Source: an uncultured Bacteroidales bacterium
Lineage (GTDB): Bacteria > Bacteroidota > Bacteroidia > Bacteroidales > Bacteroidaceae
Assembly: GCA_937995875.1 (NCBI GenBank)
Contig: CALKIW010000206.1
Span: 1 to 9,438, forward strand
Reading direction: 5' to 3'
Length of the DNA: 9,438 nucleotides
The notes under the pieces: generated by a model
Databases searched by the model: none
Told to the model about the DNA's origin: nothing
Seen by the model: the letters and a program-made list of their open reading frames with translations, nothing else
Position numbers and translations under genes: made by a program
Shown: positions 1 through 6,316 of the stretch, in pieces
Layout of the letters: each line of letters opens with the position of its first letter
Numbering within the stretch: position 1 is the stretch's first letter

Positions 1-135
1 TTTACGATTTACAATTTACGATTTACAATTTACGATTTACAATTTACGATTTACGATTGAGGTTACTTTATTTACGATTCTTATCAGCAAAATCTAACTT
101 TAATCGTACATCGTAAATCGTCAAATCGTAAATAG
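1..135. repeat. Long heptamer repeat element, copy A (downstream of trpF)
   Basis: The first 42 bases are three exact copies of a 14-bp unit made of the heptamers TTTACGA and TTTACAA. A fourth TTTACGA run follows to about 60. The conserved core (TTGAGGTTACTTTATTTACG) occupies about 57-76. A return arm at 102-130 is identical, base for base, to 3491-3519 in copy C. The region between trpF and the expected trpA (off the left edge) is therefore entirely repeat-like. On the minus strand the words read TCGTAAA and TCGTCAAA. I see no gene in 1-144. The array touches the window edge, so its full length is unknown. Confidence 0.9.
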
Positions 136-144
136 AATACATTG

Positions 145-768
145 TCAAATCATACCTCCCTTCAGTTCTTTCAGGAAGTTTGAGATGCGTTCCACATCTT
201 TTATTCCCGGTGCCGTTTCGAAACGGCTGTTGATGTCGAGACCTGCGAAATAGGGATGGCGGAACTCCCGGAGGGCTTTTACGCTGTAGGGGTTGATGCC
301 ACCGCTGAGCAGGAACGGGGTGGGACCGTTGTAGCGGTGCAGGAGGTTCCAGTCGAACTGGTTGCCGGAACCGCCGTACTGCGGGGTCTTGGTGTCGAAG
401 AGGTAGTAGTCGCACAGACCGTTGTAGGCAGAGACGGAAAGCAGGTCCTTGGGCAGCAAGATGGAGAAAGCCTTGATGAGGTGCAGGCCTGCATTGTGCA
501 GGGAACGGCAGTACTCGGGAGCCTCATTGCCATGCAGCTGGATGTAGTCCAGGCTGAAACGGTCGGTATACATCAGGATGTTTTCCTTACTTTCGTTGAC
601 AAAGACGCCGACACGCTTGGCGCAGGCTGGCAGATACCCGGGCATCTGGCACAGACAACGGGGAGATTTTGGGTAGAAGATGAAACCAATCATATCTACA
701 CCTTGCAGTTCTACGTTGCGGATGTTTTCTGCTTCGGTCATTCCGCATACTTTGATGAGAGGAGACAT
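145..768 (-). CDS. trpF: Phosphoribosylanthranilate isomerase
   Basis: Cytosolic (beta/alpha)8-barrel enzyme of 207 residues. It converts N-(5-phosphoribosyl)anthranilate to the CdRP carboxyphenylamino sugar, the third step from chorismate to tryptophan. Visible family motifs are KVCGM at 6-10 with the catalytic Cys8, GFIFYPKSPR at 28-37, RVGVFVN at 52-58, YIQLHG at 75-80, LFDTKT with the probable catalytic Asp125, and the phosphate-binding LSGGIN and GLDINSRFE stretches near 154-184. Length matches stand-alone TrpF; it is not fused to trpC. It is the last complete gene of the operon here, 112 nt after trpC. Its ATG directly follows the repeat-derived CGTAAATAAAA. Its last codons and stop (ATG ATT TGA) read like the ATTTGAC repeat word, so the C-terminus may have been trimmed by the repeat. 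Confidence 0.96.
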   Translation of the reverse strand: MSPLIKVCGMTEAENIRNVELQGVDMIGFIFYPKSPRCLCQMPGYLPACAKRVGVFVNESKENILMYTDRFSLDYIQLHGNEAPEYCRSLHNAGLHLIKAFSILLPKDLLSVSAYNGLCDYYLFDTKTPQYGGSGNQFDWNLLHRYNGPTPFLLSGGINPYSVKALREFRHPYFAGLDINSRFETAPGIKDVERISNFLKELKGGMI

Positions 769-770
769 TT

Positions 771-893
771 TTATTTACGATTTGACGATTTACGATTGAA
801 AATACTTTTATTTACGATTTGACGATTTACGAGGTACGATGTGGCGTACATTGCGCAGCCAAATCGTACATTGTACATCGTCAAATGGTACAT
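771..893. repeat. Long heptamer repeat element, copy B (trpC-trpF spacer)
   Basis: This fills the trpC-trpF spacer. A perfect 25-bp direct repeat lies at 771-795 and 808-832 (period 37), made of the TTTACGA and TTTGACGA words. The arm 810-832 pairs with 871-893 as an inverted repeat with 19 of 23 positions complementary. The centre holds GGCGTACATTGCGCA at 843-857, flanked by a second nested inverted repeat (TACGATGTGGC at 835-845 against GCCAAATCGTA at 858-868). The right arm runs into the 3' end of trpC, whose stop codon (881-883 on the plus strand) is inside it. No other gene is visible here. Confidence 0.88.
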
Positions 894-1696
894 TTTAAGA
901 ACTCCTTCAGGGTTTCGCCCGGATTGGCGGTTTTCATGAAGGTTTCGCCGATGAGGAAACCGCGGAAGCCGGCGGCACGCAGGCGGCAGATGGTTTCGGG
1001 GTGGGAGATGCCGCTTTCGGAGACAAGGAGCGGGGATGCCGGTCCGTGGGTGGCTTCGCGCAGTTGCCGGGCTATCCGGAAGGAGTTTTCCACATCGGTG
1101 ACGAAAGAGCCGAGGTTGCGGTTGTTGACACCGACCATGTCGACCTCCTTATTTATATAGGAGAGTTCCGAAGGGCTGTGGATTTCGAGCAATACCTCCA
1201 GCCCGAGTTCGTGGGCTTGGGCGGTGAGGGTGCTACACTGCTCCGGACTGAGGCAGGCGGCAATGAGCAATACGGCGTCGGCACCTACGATGCAGGCTTG
1301 CAGAAGCTGGTACTCGTCGATGATGAAGTCCTTGCGCAGAATGGGGATGCGGACGAGCGGACGGGCCGTGCGGATGTCGCGCAGCGTACCGCCGAAGAAC
1401 TTCTCATCCGTCAGGATGGAGAGGGCGGCGGCGCCGGCGGCTTCGTAGGCGGCAGGTATTTCCTCTGCCCGGGCAGCCTCGTTTATCCAGCCTTTGGAGG
1501 GTGAACGGCGTTTGAACTCGGAGATGATTCCTGTAGAAGAAGCGGCAAGGGTCTGCTTCATGCTGCGGCGGTGTGCCGCATTCTCCCGGATGATGATTCC
1601 GGCCTGCTCCTGCAACTGTTCCAGAGAGACGGTTTGCTTCTGCAGTTCAATCTCTGTTTGCTTATGGGCGATGATTTCGGACAGTATATCTTTCAT
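881..1696 (-). CDS. trpC: Indole-3-glycerol phosphate synthase
   Basis: A 271-residue (beta/alpha)8-barrel enzyme that closes and decarboxylates the TrpF product CdRP to indole-3-glycerol phosphate, the substrate of tryptophan synthase. The sequence shows EFKRRSPSKG (60-69, with Glu60 and Lys62 at the usual active-site positions), LRKDFIIDEYQ with probable catalytic Lys122, LLEIHS with the probable general base Glu171, VGVNNRNL (188-195), VSESGI (225-230) and LIGETFM near 248-254. It starts 4 nt after the trpD stop (TGA AGCA ATG), so translational coupling is likely. The last residues (Cys-Thr-Ile) and the TGA are encoded in the arm of repeat copy B. The native end therefore seems to have been replaced by repeat sequence, without touching the barrel. 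Confidence 0.97.
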   Translation of the reverse strand: MKDILSEIIAHKQTEIELQKQTVSLEQLQEQAGIIIRENAAHRRSMKQTLAASSTGIISEFKRRSPSKGWINEAARAEEIPAAYEAAGAAALSILTDEKFFGGTLRDIRTARPLVRIPILRKDFIIDEYQLLQACIVGADAVLLIAACLSPEQCSTLTAQAHELGLEVLLEIHSPSELSYINKEVDMVGVNNRNLGSFVTDVENSFRIARQLREATHGPASPLLVSESGISHPETICRLRAAGFRGFLIGETFMKTANPGETLKEFLKCTI

Positions 1697-1700
1697 TGCT

Positions 1701-2696
1701 TCATTTATTAATCTCGATAAATTTTTTCAGTGTCGCCAGCGCCCGTCCGCTATCCAGCGATTCGCGTGCGATGGCGATGCACTCTTCAATCTCTTTCTGC
1801 GGCTCCATCACCTGGATGGCAAAGGCGGCGTTGACAATGACGCATTGCGTTTGTGCAGGTGTGGCATGCCCCGTAAGGATATTGTCGAAGATGCGGGCGG
1901 CATCTTCCTTGCATGCGCCGCCGAAGAGTTCTTCGGGACGGGCATCCTTGAAGCCGAGAGCCTGCGGACGGTAGATGCGCTCGTAGTTGCGGGTCATCAC
2001 CTTGAACTCGTCCGTCAGGGAGATTTCGTCGTAGCTGTCGAGGCTGTTGACCACGGCAAAGTCAATGCCGAGTTTATAGAATACGTTGGTGTATAGGCGC
2101 ATCTGCGAGAGGTCTGCCACACCGAGCAGCTGGTATGCCGGACAGCATGGATTCACCAACGGGCCGAGCAGATTGAACAAGGTGCGTACTCCCAGCGTCT
2201 TGCGTACGGGACCGACAAACTTCATCGCCGGATTGAAAAGTTGGGCATGAAGGTAGGCGATGTTGCACTCCTCCATGCTGCGTTTCAGCGTGTCGGGGTT
2301 GTTGGTGAAGCGTACGCCGTGCTGCTCGATGACATTGCTGGCTCCGCTCACGGAAGTGGCTCCGTAGTTGCCGTGCTTGGCAACCTTGTAGCCGGCTCCC
2401 GCCACCACGAAGCAAGCGCAGGTGGAGATGTTGAAGGTGTTCTTTCCGTCGCCGCCCGTACCTACAATGTCGATGGGGCGATAGGGGGCGAAGTCGATGG
2501 GAAGGCGTGTCTCCATCAGTGCTTCGCGGAAACCGATAAGCTCGTCCACAGTGATGCTCCGCATCTGGAAGGCAGTGAGCAAGGCTGCTATCTGCGCCTC
2601 AGGATACATTTCCTTGGTGATGTTGAGGAGGATTTGTTTGGTCTCCTCCGACGTAAGCTCTTCGTGGTTGAAGAGACGGGTGAGTATTGCTTTCAT
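1701..2696 (-). CDS. trpD: Anthranilate phosphoribosyltransferase
   Basis: A 331-residue class IV phosphoribosyltransferase that transfers phosphoribose from PRPP to anthranilate, the second step of the pathway. Visible motifs are the PRPP-binding GTGGDG (79-84), NIST (89-92), KHGN (107-110) and VGPVRKTLGVRTLFNLLGPL (161-180) followed by VNP. An N-terminal helical domain occupies about the first 65 residues. Length is normal for the unfused enzyme; it is not joined to trpG as in enteric bacteria. It is 64 nt downstream of trpG across a short heptamer-repeat spacer and 4 nt upstream of trpC. No Shine-Dalgarno sequence precedes the ATG; instead there is the A-rich repeat-derived CGTAAATAAATAG. 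Confidence 0.97.
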   Translation of the reverse strand: MKAILTRLFNHEELTSEETKQILLNITKEMYPEAQIAALLTAFQMRSITVDELIGFREALMETRLPIDFAPYRPIDIVGTGGDGKNTFNISTCACFVVAGAGYKVAKHGNYGATSVSGASNVIEQHGVRFTNNPDTLKRSMEECNIAYLHAQLFNPAMKFVGPVRKTLGVRTLFNLLGPLVNPCCPAYQLLGVADLSQMRLYTNVFYKLGIDFAVVNSLDSYDEISLTDEFKVMTRNYERIYRPQALGFKDARPEELFGGACKEDAARIFDNILTGHATPAQTQCVIVNAAFAIQVMEPQKEIEECIAIARESLDSGRALATLKKFIEINK

Positions 2697-2698
2697 CT

Positions 2699-2745
2699 AT
2701 TTATTTACGATTTGACGATTTACGATTTGACGATTGAATTTACTC
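2699..2745. repeat. Short heptamer repeat copy (trpG-trpD spacer)
   Basis: A shortened member of the same family. The plus strand shows TTTACGA, TTTGACGA, TTTACGA and TTTGACGA words, then TTGAATTTACTC, a degenerate form of the core seen in copies A and C (TTGARGTTACTTTATTTACG). There is no return arm, so unlike the long copies it cannot form the long hairpin. It covers most of the 64-nt gap between trpG and trpD. Confidence 0.85.
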
Positions 2746-2760
2746 TTTTTCTGAAGTGCC

Positions 2761-3387
2761 TCATTTGAAAAGCCAGTTTTTTACGATTGTTTTTCCGTCG
2801 GGTGTCAGTACCGATTCAGGATGGAACTGGATGCCGTGTATGTCATACTCCCGATGTTTCAGCGCCATGATTTGTCCTTCGGGGCTGATGGCGGTAATGG
2901 CCAGCGCTTCGGGAAAGTCCTCCGTATCGACCACCCAGGAGTGGTATCGTCCGACGGGAATCCTATCGGGTAAACCGCAGAAGATATAGTCTTCTTCGAG
3001 AGAAATACCTTCATAATCCTTCCCCCCTAATCCTTCATCCCTAATCCTTAATCCTTCCCCCTTCATTCTTATCTCCGTCTGTACCCCATGGAACACCTCT
3101 TCCAGATTGACCAGCTTTCCACCGAACGCTTGTCCGATGGCTTGTTCGCCCAGACAGACACCGAGTATGGGTTTCCGTCCGGCATAGGTGCGGATGACAT
3201 CCAGCAGCAGTCCGGCTTCCTCGGGGACACCGGGGCCGGGGGAAAGGATTATTTTATCGTATGGCTCCAATTCTTCGAGCCGGAATTTATCGTTGCGCAG
3301 CACGTCCGCTTCTGCGCCGAGCTCTTTCACCAGATGGGCAAGGTTGTAGGTGAAGGAGTCGTAATTGTCTATGATAACTGTTTTCAT
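2761..3387 (-). CDS. trpG: Anthranilate synthase glutamine amidotransferase subunit
   Basis: Class I glutamine amidotransferase of 208 residues. It supplies ammonia to TrpE for making anthranilate from chorismate. Visible are NYDSFTYNL (8-16), ILSPGPGVPEEAG (47-59), the nucleophile loop GVCLG with Cys78, and GIQFHPES with His189 and Glu191 completing the triad. The loop reads CLGEQ where many relatives have CLGHQ. The protein is about 20 residues longer than is usual. The extra residues, about 106-130, include the imperfect 7-residue repeat EGLRIRD/EGLGGKD, encoded by an AAGGATT heptamer array. This lies between the Cys loop and GRYHSWVV, so it probably forms a surface loop. The reading frame is intact and all catalytic residues remain, so I call it functional. 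Confidence 0.96.
   Translation of the reverse strand: MKTVIIDNYDSFTYNLAHLVKELGAEADVLRNDKFRLEELEPYDKIILSPGPGVPEEAGLLLDVIRTYAGRKPILGVCLGEQAIGQAFGGKLVNLEEVFHGVQTEIRMKGEGLRIRDEGLGGKDYEGISLEEDYIFCGLPDRIPVGRYHSWVVDTEDFPEALAITAISPEGQIMALKHREYDIHGIQFHPESVLTPDGKTIVKNWLFK
3007..3056 (-). repeat. AAGGATT heptamer array inside trpG
   Basis: On the minus strand, seven consecutive 7-nt words run through this stretch: AAGGATT, AAGGATT, AGGGATG, AAGGATT, AGGGGGG, AAGGATT, ATGAAGG. AAGGATTA occurs four times, starting at spacings of 7, 14 and 14 nt. Three heptamers equal seven codons, which explains the 7-residue period in the protein. It is the only heptamer array in the window lying in the middle of a coding sequence, and its length preserves the frame. 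Confidence 0.88.
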
Positions 3388-3395
3388 CTTTTGTA

Positions 3396-3522
3396 TTTAC
3401 AATCTATTTTATTTACGATTTGACGATTTACGATGTACGATTGAAGTTACTTTATTTACGATTTGGTTGCACAATGTACGCCGCATGGCAAATCGTACAT
3501 CGTAAATCGTCAAATCGTACAT
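3396..3522. repeat. Long heptamer repeat element, copy C (trpE-trpG spacer), perfect 29-bp inverted repeat
   Basis: This nearly fills the 139-nt trpE-trpG spacer. The arms 3414-3442 and 3491-3519 are exact reverse complements over 29 bp, with a 48-nt loop; five further pairs extend beyond one mismatch. The core TTGAAGTTACTTTATTTACG lies at 3441-3460. The centre contains TGCACAATGTACGCC at 3468-3482, which is the reverse complement of the centre of copy B apart from one base. In the mRNA this would form a long hairpin between the genes for the two subunits of one enzyme. No gene is visible in it. Confidence 0.92.
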
Positions 3523-3526
3523 AAAC

Positions 3527-4927
3527 TCACATTTTCTCTGCCATCTCAATCGCCTTTTTCAGTGCGCCGAGCTTGTTGTTCACCTCTTGCAGTTCGTATT
3601 CGTCGTTGCTCTTGGCTACGATACCGCCGCCTGCCTGGAACCAGAGGACACCGTTGCGGCTGACAAAAGTACGAATCGTAATCGCCTGGTTCAGCGAGCC
3701 GTTCAGTCCGATGAAACCGATGCAGCCGCCGTAGGCTCCACGGTTGTGCGGTTCCAGCTGGCTGATGAGTTGCATGGCGCGTACCTTGGGGGCGCCGCTC
3801 AGGGTACCGGCAGGGAAGGTGTCGATGAAGGCCTTGACGGGGTCGGCCTCTTCGCGGAGCGTTCCGCTGACACGGCTGACGAGGTGGATGACATGGCTGT
3901 AATACTGCGTCTCCTTATAGAAGTCCACCTTTACATCGTGGCAGTTGCGGGAGAGGTCGTTGCGGGCAAGGTCCACAAGCATCACGTGTTCGGCGTTCTC
4001 TTTGGGGTCGTCGTGCAGGTACCGGGCATTGAGGGCGTCCTGCTCTGCATCGCCGGTGCGCTTCGTGGTTCCGGCAATGGGGTCGATATAGGCATGGCGG
4101 CCTTCGATGCGGCAATGGGTTTCGGGAGACGAGCCGAAAATGCGGAAGCCTCCGAAGTCGAAATAGAACAGATAGGGAGAAGGGTTGATGCTGCGCAGGG
4201 CACGGTAGAGCTTGAAGTCATCGCCCGTGAAACGCTGCTCGAACCGGCGGGAGAGGACTATCTGGAAAACGTCGCCGCGCAGACAGTGGGCGATGCCCCG
4301 GCGGATATTCGCCTTGTGCTCCTCGTCCGTAAGCGGAGAGGTGGTGGGGCCGATGGCGCGGAAATCGTAGGCGGTGTAGTTGCGGTTATGGATGGCCTTC
4401 TGTACCTGGTCCAGTCCGCTGGTCTCGCCGGGCGCCAGCATCTCGAGGAGCAGCATCTCATTCTTGAAGTCGTTGAAGACGATGAGGTACTTATATAATA
4501 TGTACAGCATGTCCGGCGCATCGTTGGTAGCTTCGCGGCTGTCCTTCACGGGGATATTCTCGAAGTAGCGGACCGCATTGAAGGAGGTGTATCCGTAGAG
4601 TCCGCAGTAATTGCTGTATTCGCCCTCCACGCGGAAGCGGGCGCGGAAATCGTTCAAGGCATTCTCCACCCGGTATGGATCGGTTATGGGATGCTCTTCG
4701 CGGCTGTCGTCCGGCAGGCGGAAGATAGCCGTGCCGTGGTCTATGCTGACACTAGCCAGCGGACACAGAGCGATGAACGAACGGTTGTTCTCACTGCCGT
4801 GATAGTCGGAACTCTCCATAAGTGCGCTCTGCGGAAAGATGTCACGCACCTTCAGATACGTGCTCACCGGCGTATGCAAGTCACCGAGCATGGTGCGGCT
4901 GATTGTTTTATAATCATATTGTTTCAT
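3527..4927 (-). CDS. trpE: Anthranilate synthase component I
   Basis: A 466-residue chorismate-utilising enzyme that converts chorismate and ammonia (from TrpG) to anthranilate, the committed step. The N-terminal part carries the LMES motif at 36-39, matching the LLES element of the tryptophan feedback site. The C-terminal catalytic domain shows GDVFQIVLSRRFEQ (218-231), GSSPE (265-269), PIAGT (283-287), EHVMLVDLARNDL (313-325), FPAGTLSGAPK (371-381) and QAGGGIVAKS (431-440). Length is normal. The order trpB-trpE-trpG and the retained LMES motif point to enzyme-level feedback as well as attenuation. Its start region is duplicated: the sequence around the ATG recurs 22 nt upstream. I chose the downstream ATG because the upstream copy meets a stop after two codons. 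Confidence 0.97.
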   Translation of the reverse strand: MKQYDYKTISRTMLGDLHTPVSTYLKVRDIFPQSALMESSDYHGSENNRSFIALCPLASVSIDHGTAIFRLPDDSREEHPITDPYRVENALNDFRARFRVEGEYSNYCGLYGYTSFNAVRYFENIPVKDSREATNDAPDMLYILYKYLIVFNDFKNEMLLLEMLAPGETSGLDQVQKAIHNRNYTAYDFRAIGPTTSPLTDEEHKANIRRGIAHCLRGDVFQIVLSRRFEQRFTGDDFKLYRALRSINPSPYLFYFDFGGFRIFGSSPETHCRIEGRHAYIDPIAGTTKRTGDAEQDALNARYLHDDPKENAEHVMLVDLARNDLSRNCHDVKVDFYKETQYYSHVIHLVSRVSGTLREEADPVKAFIDTFPAGTLSGAPKVRAMQLISQLEPHNRGAYGGCIGFIGLNGSLNQAITIRTFVSRNGVLWFQAGGGIVAKSNDEYELQEVNNKLGALKKAIEMAEKM

Positions 4928-4964
4928 TGTATCTTGTATTTTATTTCATTGTATCTCGTATTTT
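4922..4964. repeat. 22-nt tandem duplication covering the trpE start
   Basis: Positions 4922-4942 and 4944-4964 are two 21-bp copies differing at one base (4935 T, 4957 C). They consist of the heptamers TTGTATC, TTGTATT/TCGTATT and TTATTTC. The inner copy contains the real trpE ATG (4927-4925). The outer copy contains an ATG at 4949-4947 followed by AAA and TAA, so it encodes only Met-Lys. Confidence 0.9.
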
Positions 4965-4966
4965 CA

Positions 4967-5001
4967 AATAGCTCATCACTTATCACTTATAACTCATCAC
5001 T
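4967..5001. repeat. CATCACT heptamer array at the trpB 3' end
   Basis: Five 7-nt words in a row on the plus strand: AATAGCT, CATCACT, TATCACT, TATAACT, CATCACT. The trpB stop codon (plus 4987-4989) and its last four residues (Ser-Asp-Glu-Leu) are encoded inside the array. This is a third word family, distinct from TTTACGA and AAGGATT, but with the same 7-nt period. Confidence 0.85.
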
Positions 5002-6168
5002 CAAATACGTCTCTATATCCTTATCCCCCCGTCCCGACACCGTCAGCACCACCACGTCCGTCGGCTTGAACCTCATCTTCTCCAGCGCACCCAGTGCGTG
5101 GGCACTTTCCAATGCGGGGATGATGCCCTCGAGCCGGGTCAGTTCGTAGGCGGCGCGGATGGCTTCATCGTCGTTGACGGCGAGGACGATGGCACGCTTC
5201 TGCTTGGCAAGGTTGGCGTGCATGGGGCCGATGCCCGGATAGTCCAGTCCGGCAGAGATGGAATAGGGCTCTTCTATCTGTCCGTCCTCGTTCTGGATGA
5301 CGTAGGTGCGCGAGCCGTGGATGATGCCCATCTTGCCGAGGGCGATGGTGGCGGCTGTCATTCCCGTTTCAATGCCTTTTCCGCCGGCTTCGGCGAGGAC
5401 GATTTGCACGTGCGGGTCGTTGACGTAGTGATAGATGGTGCCGGCTGCATTGCTTCCTCCACCTACGCAGGCGATGAGGTAATCGGGGCATTCGCGTCCC
5501 TCGTGTTCAAGGAGCTGCTTCCTTATTTCTTTGCTGATGACAGACTGCAGGCGTGCCACCATGTCGGGGTAGGGATGCGGGCCGACGGTGGAACCTATCA
5601 CGTAGTAGGTGTCCGAGGGATGGCAGCACCAGTCGCGGATGGCTTCGTTAGTGGCGTCCTTCAACGTCATATTACCACTGGTGACGGGGACGACGGTGGC
5701 ACCGAGCATCTTCATCTTCTCCACATTGACGCGCTGGCGTTCTACGTCGGTCTTGCCCATGTAGACGATGCATTCCATGTTCATCAGGGCGCAGACGGTG
5801 GCTGTGGCAACGCCGTGTTGCCCGGCTCCGGTTTCGGCGATGATGCGGCGCTTGCCCATGCGGCGTGCCAGCAATACCTGCCCGATGCTGTTGTTGATTT
5901 TGTGGGCACCGGTGTGGTTCAGGTCTTCACGCTTGAGGTAAATCCGGCAGCCGTACTTCTCGGACAAGCGGTGCGCCAGGTAGAGTGGGGAAGGGCGTCC
6001 CACATAGTCGCGCAGCAACTGGTCGTATTCACGCTTGAAGTCCTCACTTTGCAGCACCTTGAGGTAGGTGTTCTGCAACTCTTCTACACATTTGTGGAGG
6101 ATTTCGGGAACGTATGCCCCGCCGAACTCTCCGTAATAACCTTCTTTGTCAACTAAGAAATTCATCAT
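4987..6168 (-). CDS. trpB: Tryptophan synthase beta subunit
   Basis: A 393-residue PLP enzyme that joins indole and serine to make tryptophan, working as alpha2beta2 with TrpA. Motifs: GEFGGAYVPE (13-22), LKREDLNHTGAHKINN with the PLP-binding Lys90, AETGAGQHGVATA with Glu112 as the likely catalytic acid/base, phosphate-binding GGGSN (236-240), the late EPYSISAGLDYPGIGP stretch and VSGRGDKD near the C-terminus. Length is normal. It is the first structural gene, separated from trpA by the whole operon, as in other Bacteroides. Two ATGs stand in tandem (6168 and 6165) and either could start. It lies downstream of the attenuator, so transcription into it depends on read-through. The final SDEL and stop come from a heptamer array. 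Confidence 0.97.
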   Translation of the reverse strand: MMNFLVDKEGYYGEFGGAYVPEILHKCVEELQNTYLKVLQSEDFKREYDQLLRDYVGRPSPLYLAHRLSEKYGCRIYLKREDLNHTGAHKINNSIGQVLLARRMGKRRIIAETGAGQHGVATATVCALMNMECIVYMGKTDVERQRVNVEKMKMLGATVVPVTSGNMTLKDATNEAIRDWCCHPSDTYYVIGSTVGPHPYPDMVARLQSVISKEIRKQLLEHEGRECPDYLIACVGGGSNAAGTIYHYVNDPHVQIVLAEAGGKGIETGMTAATIALGKMGIIHGSRTYVIQNEDGQIEEPYSISAGLDYPGIGPMHANLAKQKRAIVLAVNDDEAIRAAYELTRLEGIIPALESAHALGALEKMRFKPTDVVVLTVSGRGDKDIETYLSDEL

Positions 6169-6171
6169 GTT

Positions 6172-6206
6172 ATTTACTATTTGACGATTTACTATTTACT
6201 ATTTCA
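6172..6206. repeat. Short ATTTACT/ATTTGACG repeat before trpB
   Basis: The plus strand reads ATTTACT, ATTTGACG, ATTTACT, ATTTACT, ATTTC: 7- and 8-nt words clearly related to the TTTACGA/TTTGACGA family. It sits between the attenuator hairpin and the trpB start, giving an A-rich untranslated stretch on the coding strand. Nothing recognisable lies between it and the terminator (6207-6233). Confidence 0.75.
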
Positions 6207-6233
6207 GAAATCAAAACGCATTATTGCTTAAAC

Positions 6234-6270
6234 GAAAAAAGCCCCGTCGCTTGGTGCGACAGGGCTCTTT
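6234..6270 (-). terminator. trp attenuator (Rho-independent terminator)
   Basis: On the minus strand an 11-bp GC-rich stem (6266-6256 with 6250-6240, one G-U pair) closes a 5-nt loop and is followed by six T residues. It starts about 50 nt after the trpL stop and lies ahead of trpB. A six-base segment in the last leader codons (CGACAG, plus 6323-6328) is complementary to CTGTCG in the 5' arm of the stem, so an alternative antiterminator pairing is possible. The T/A tracts on both sides make it look bidirectional. The attenuator role is inferred from position and complementarity. Confidence 0.9.
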
Positions 6271-6316
6271 TTGTTTTTTACTATATATTACATATATACA
6301 TACGAGCGCTGCTCCC

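Noticed and set aside
1..60. CRISPR-like array
   Set aside because: The units are 14 bp and directly adjacent, with no unique spacers and no cas genes, so this is a simple tandem array.
256..822. Plus-strand ORF opposite trpF
   Set aside because: It overlaps trpF completely and ends in repeat DNA; the minus-strand product is clearly TrpF.
3587..4498. Long plus-strand ORF of 303 codons opposite trpE
   Set aside because: Same reasoning: trpE on the minus strand has every family motif, while the antisense product has none.
5098..6156. Long plus-strand ORF of 352 codons opposite trpB
   Set aside because: It is antisense to a gene with full catalytic motifs and is a composition-driven shadow: Gly/Val/Asp-rich with no recognisable domain.
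6234..6270. Terminator belonging only to a plus-strand transcript
   Set aside because: The hairpin is flanked by T-tracts in both directions, but there is no plus-strand gene ending before it, and the minus-strand leader peptide context explains it.
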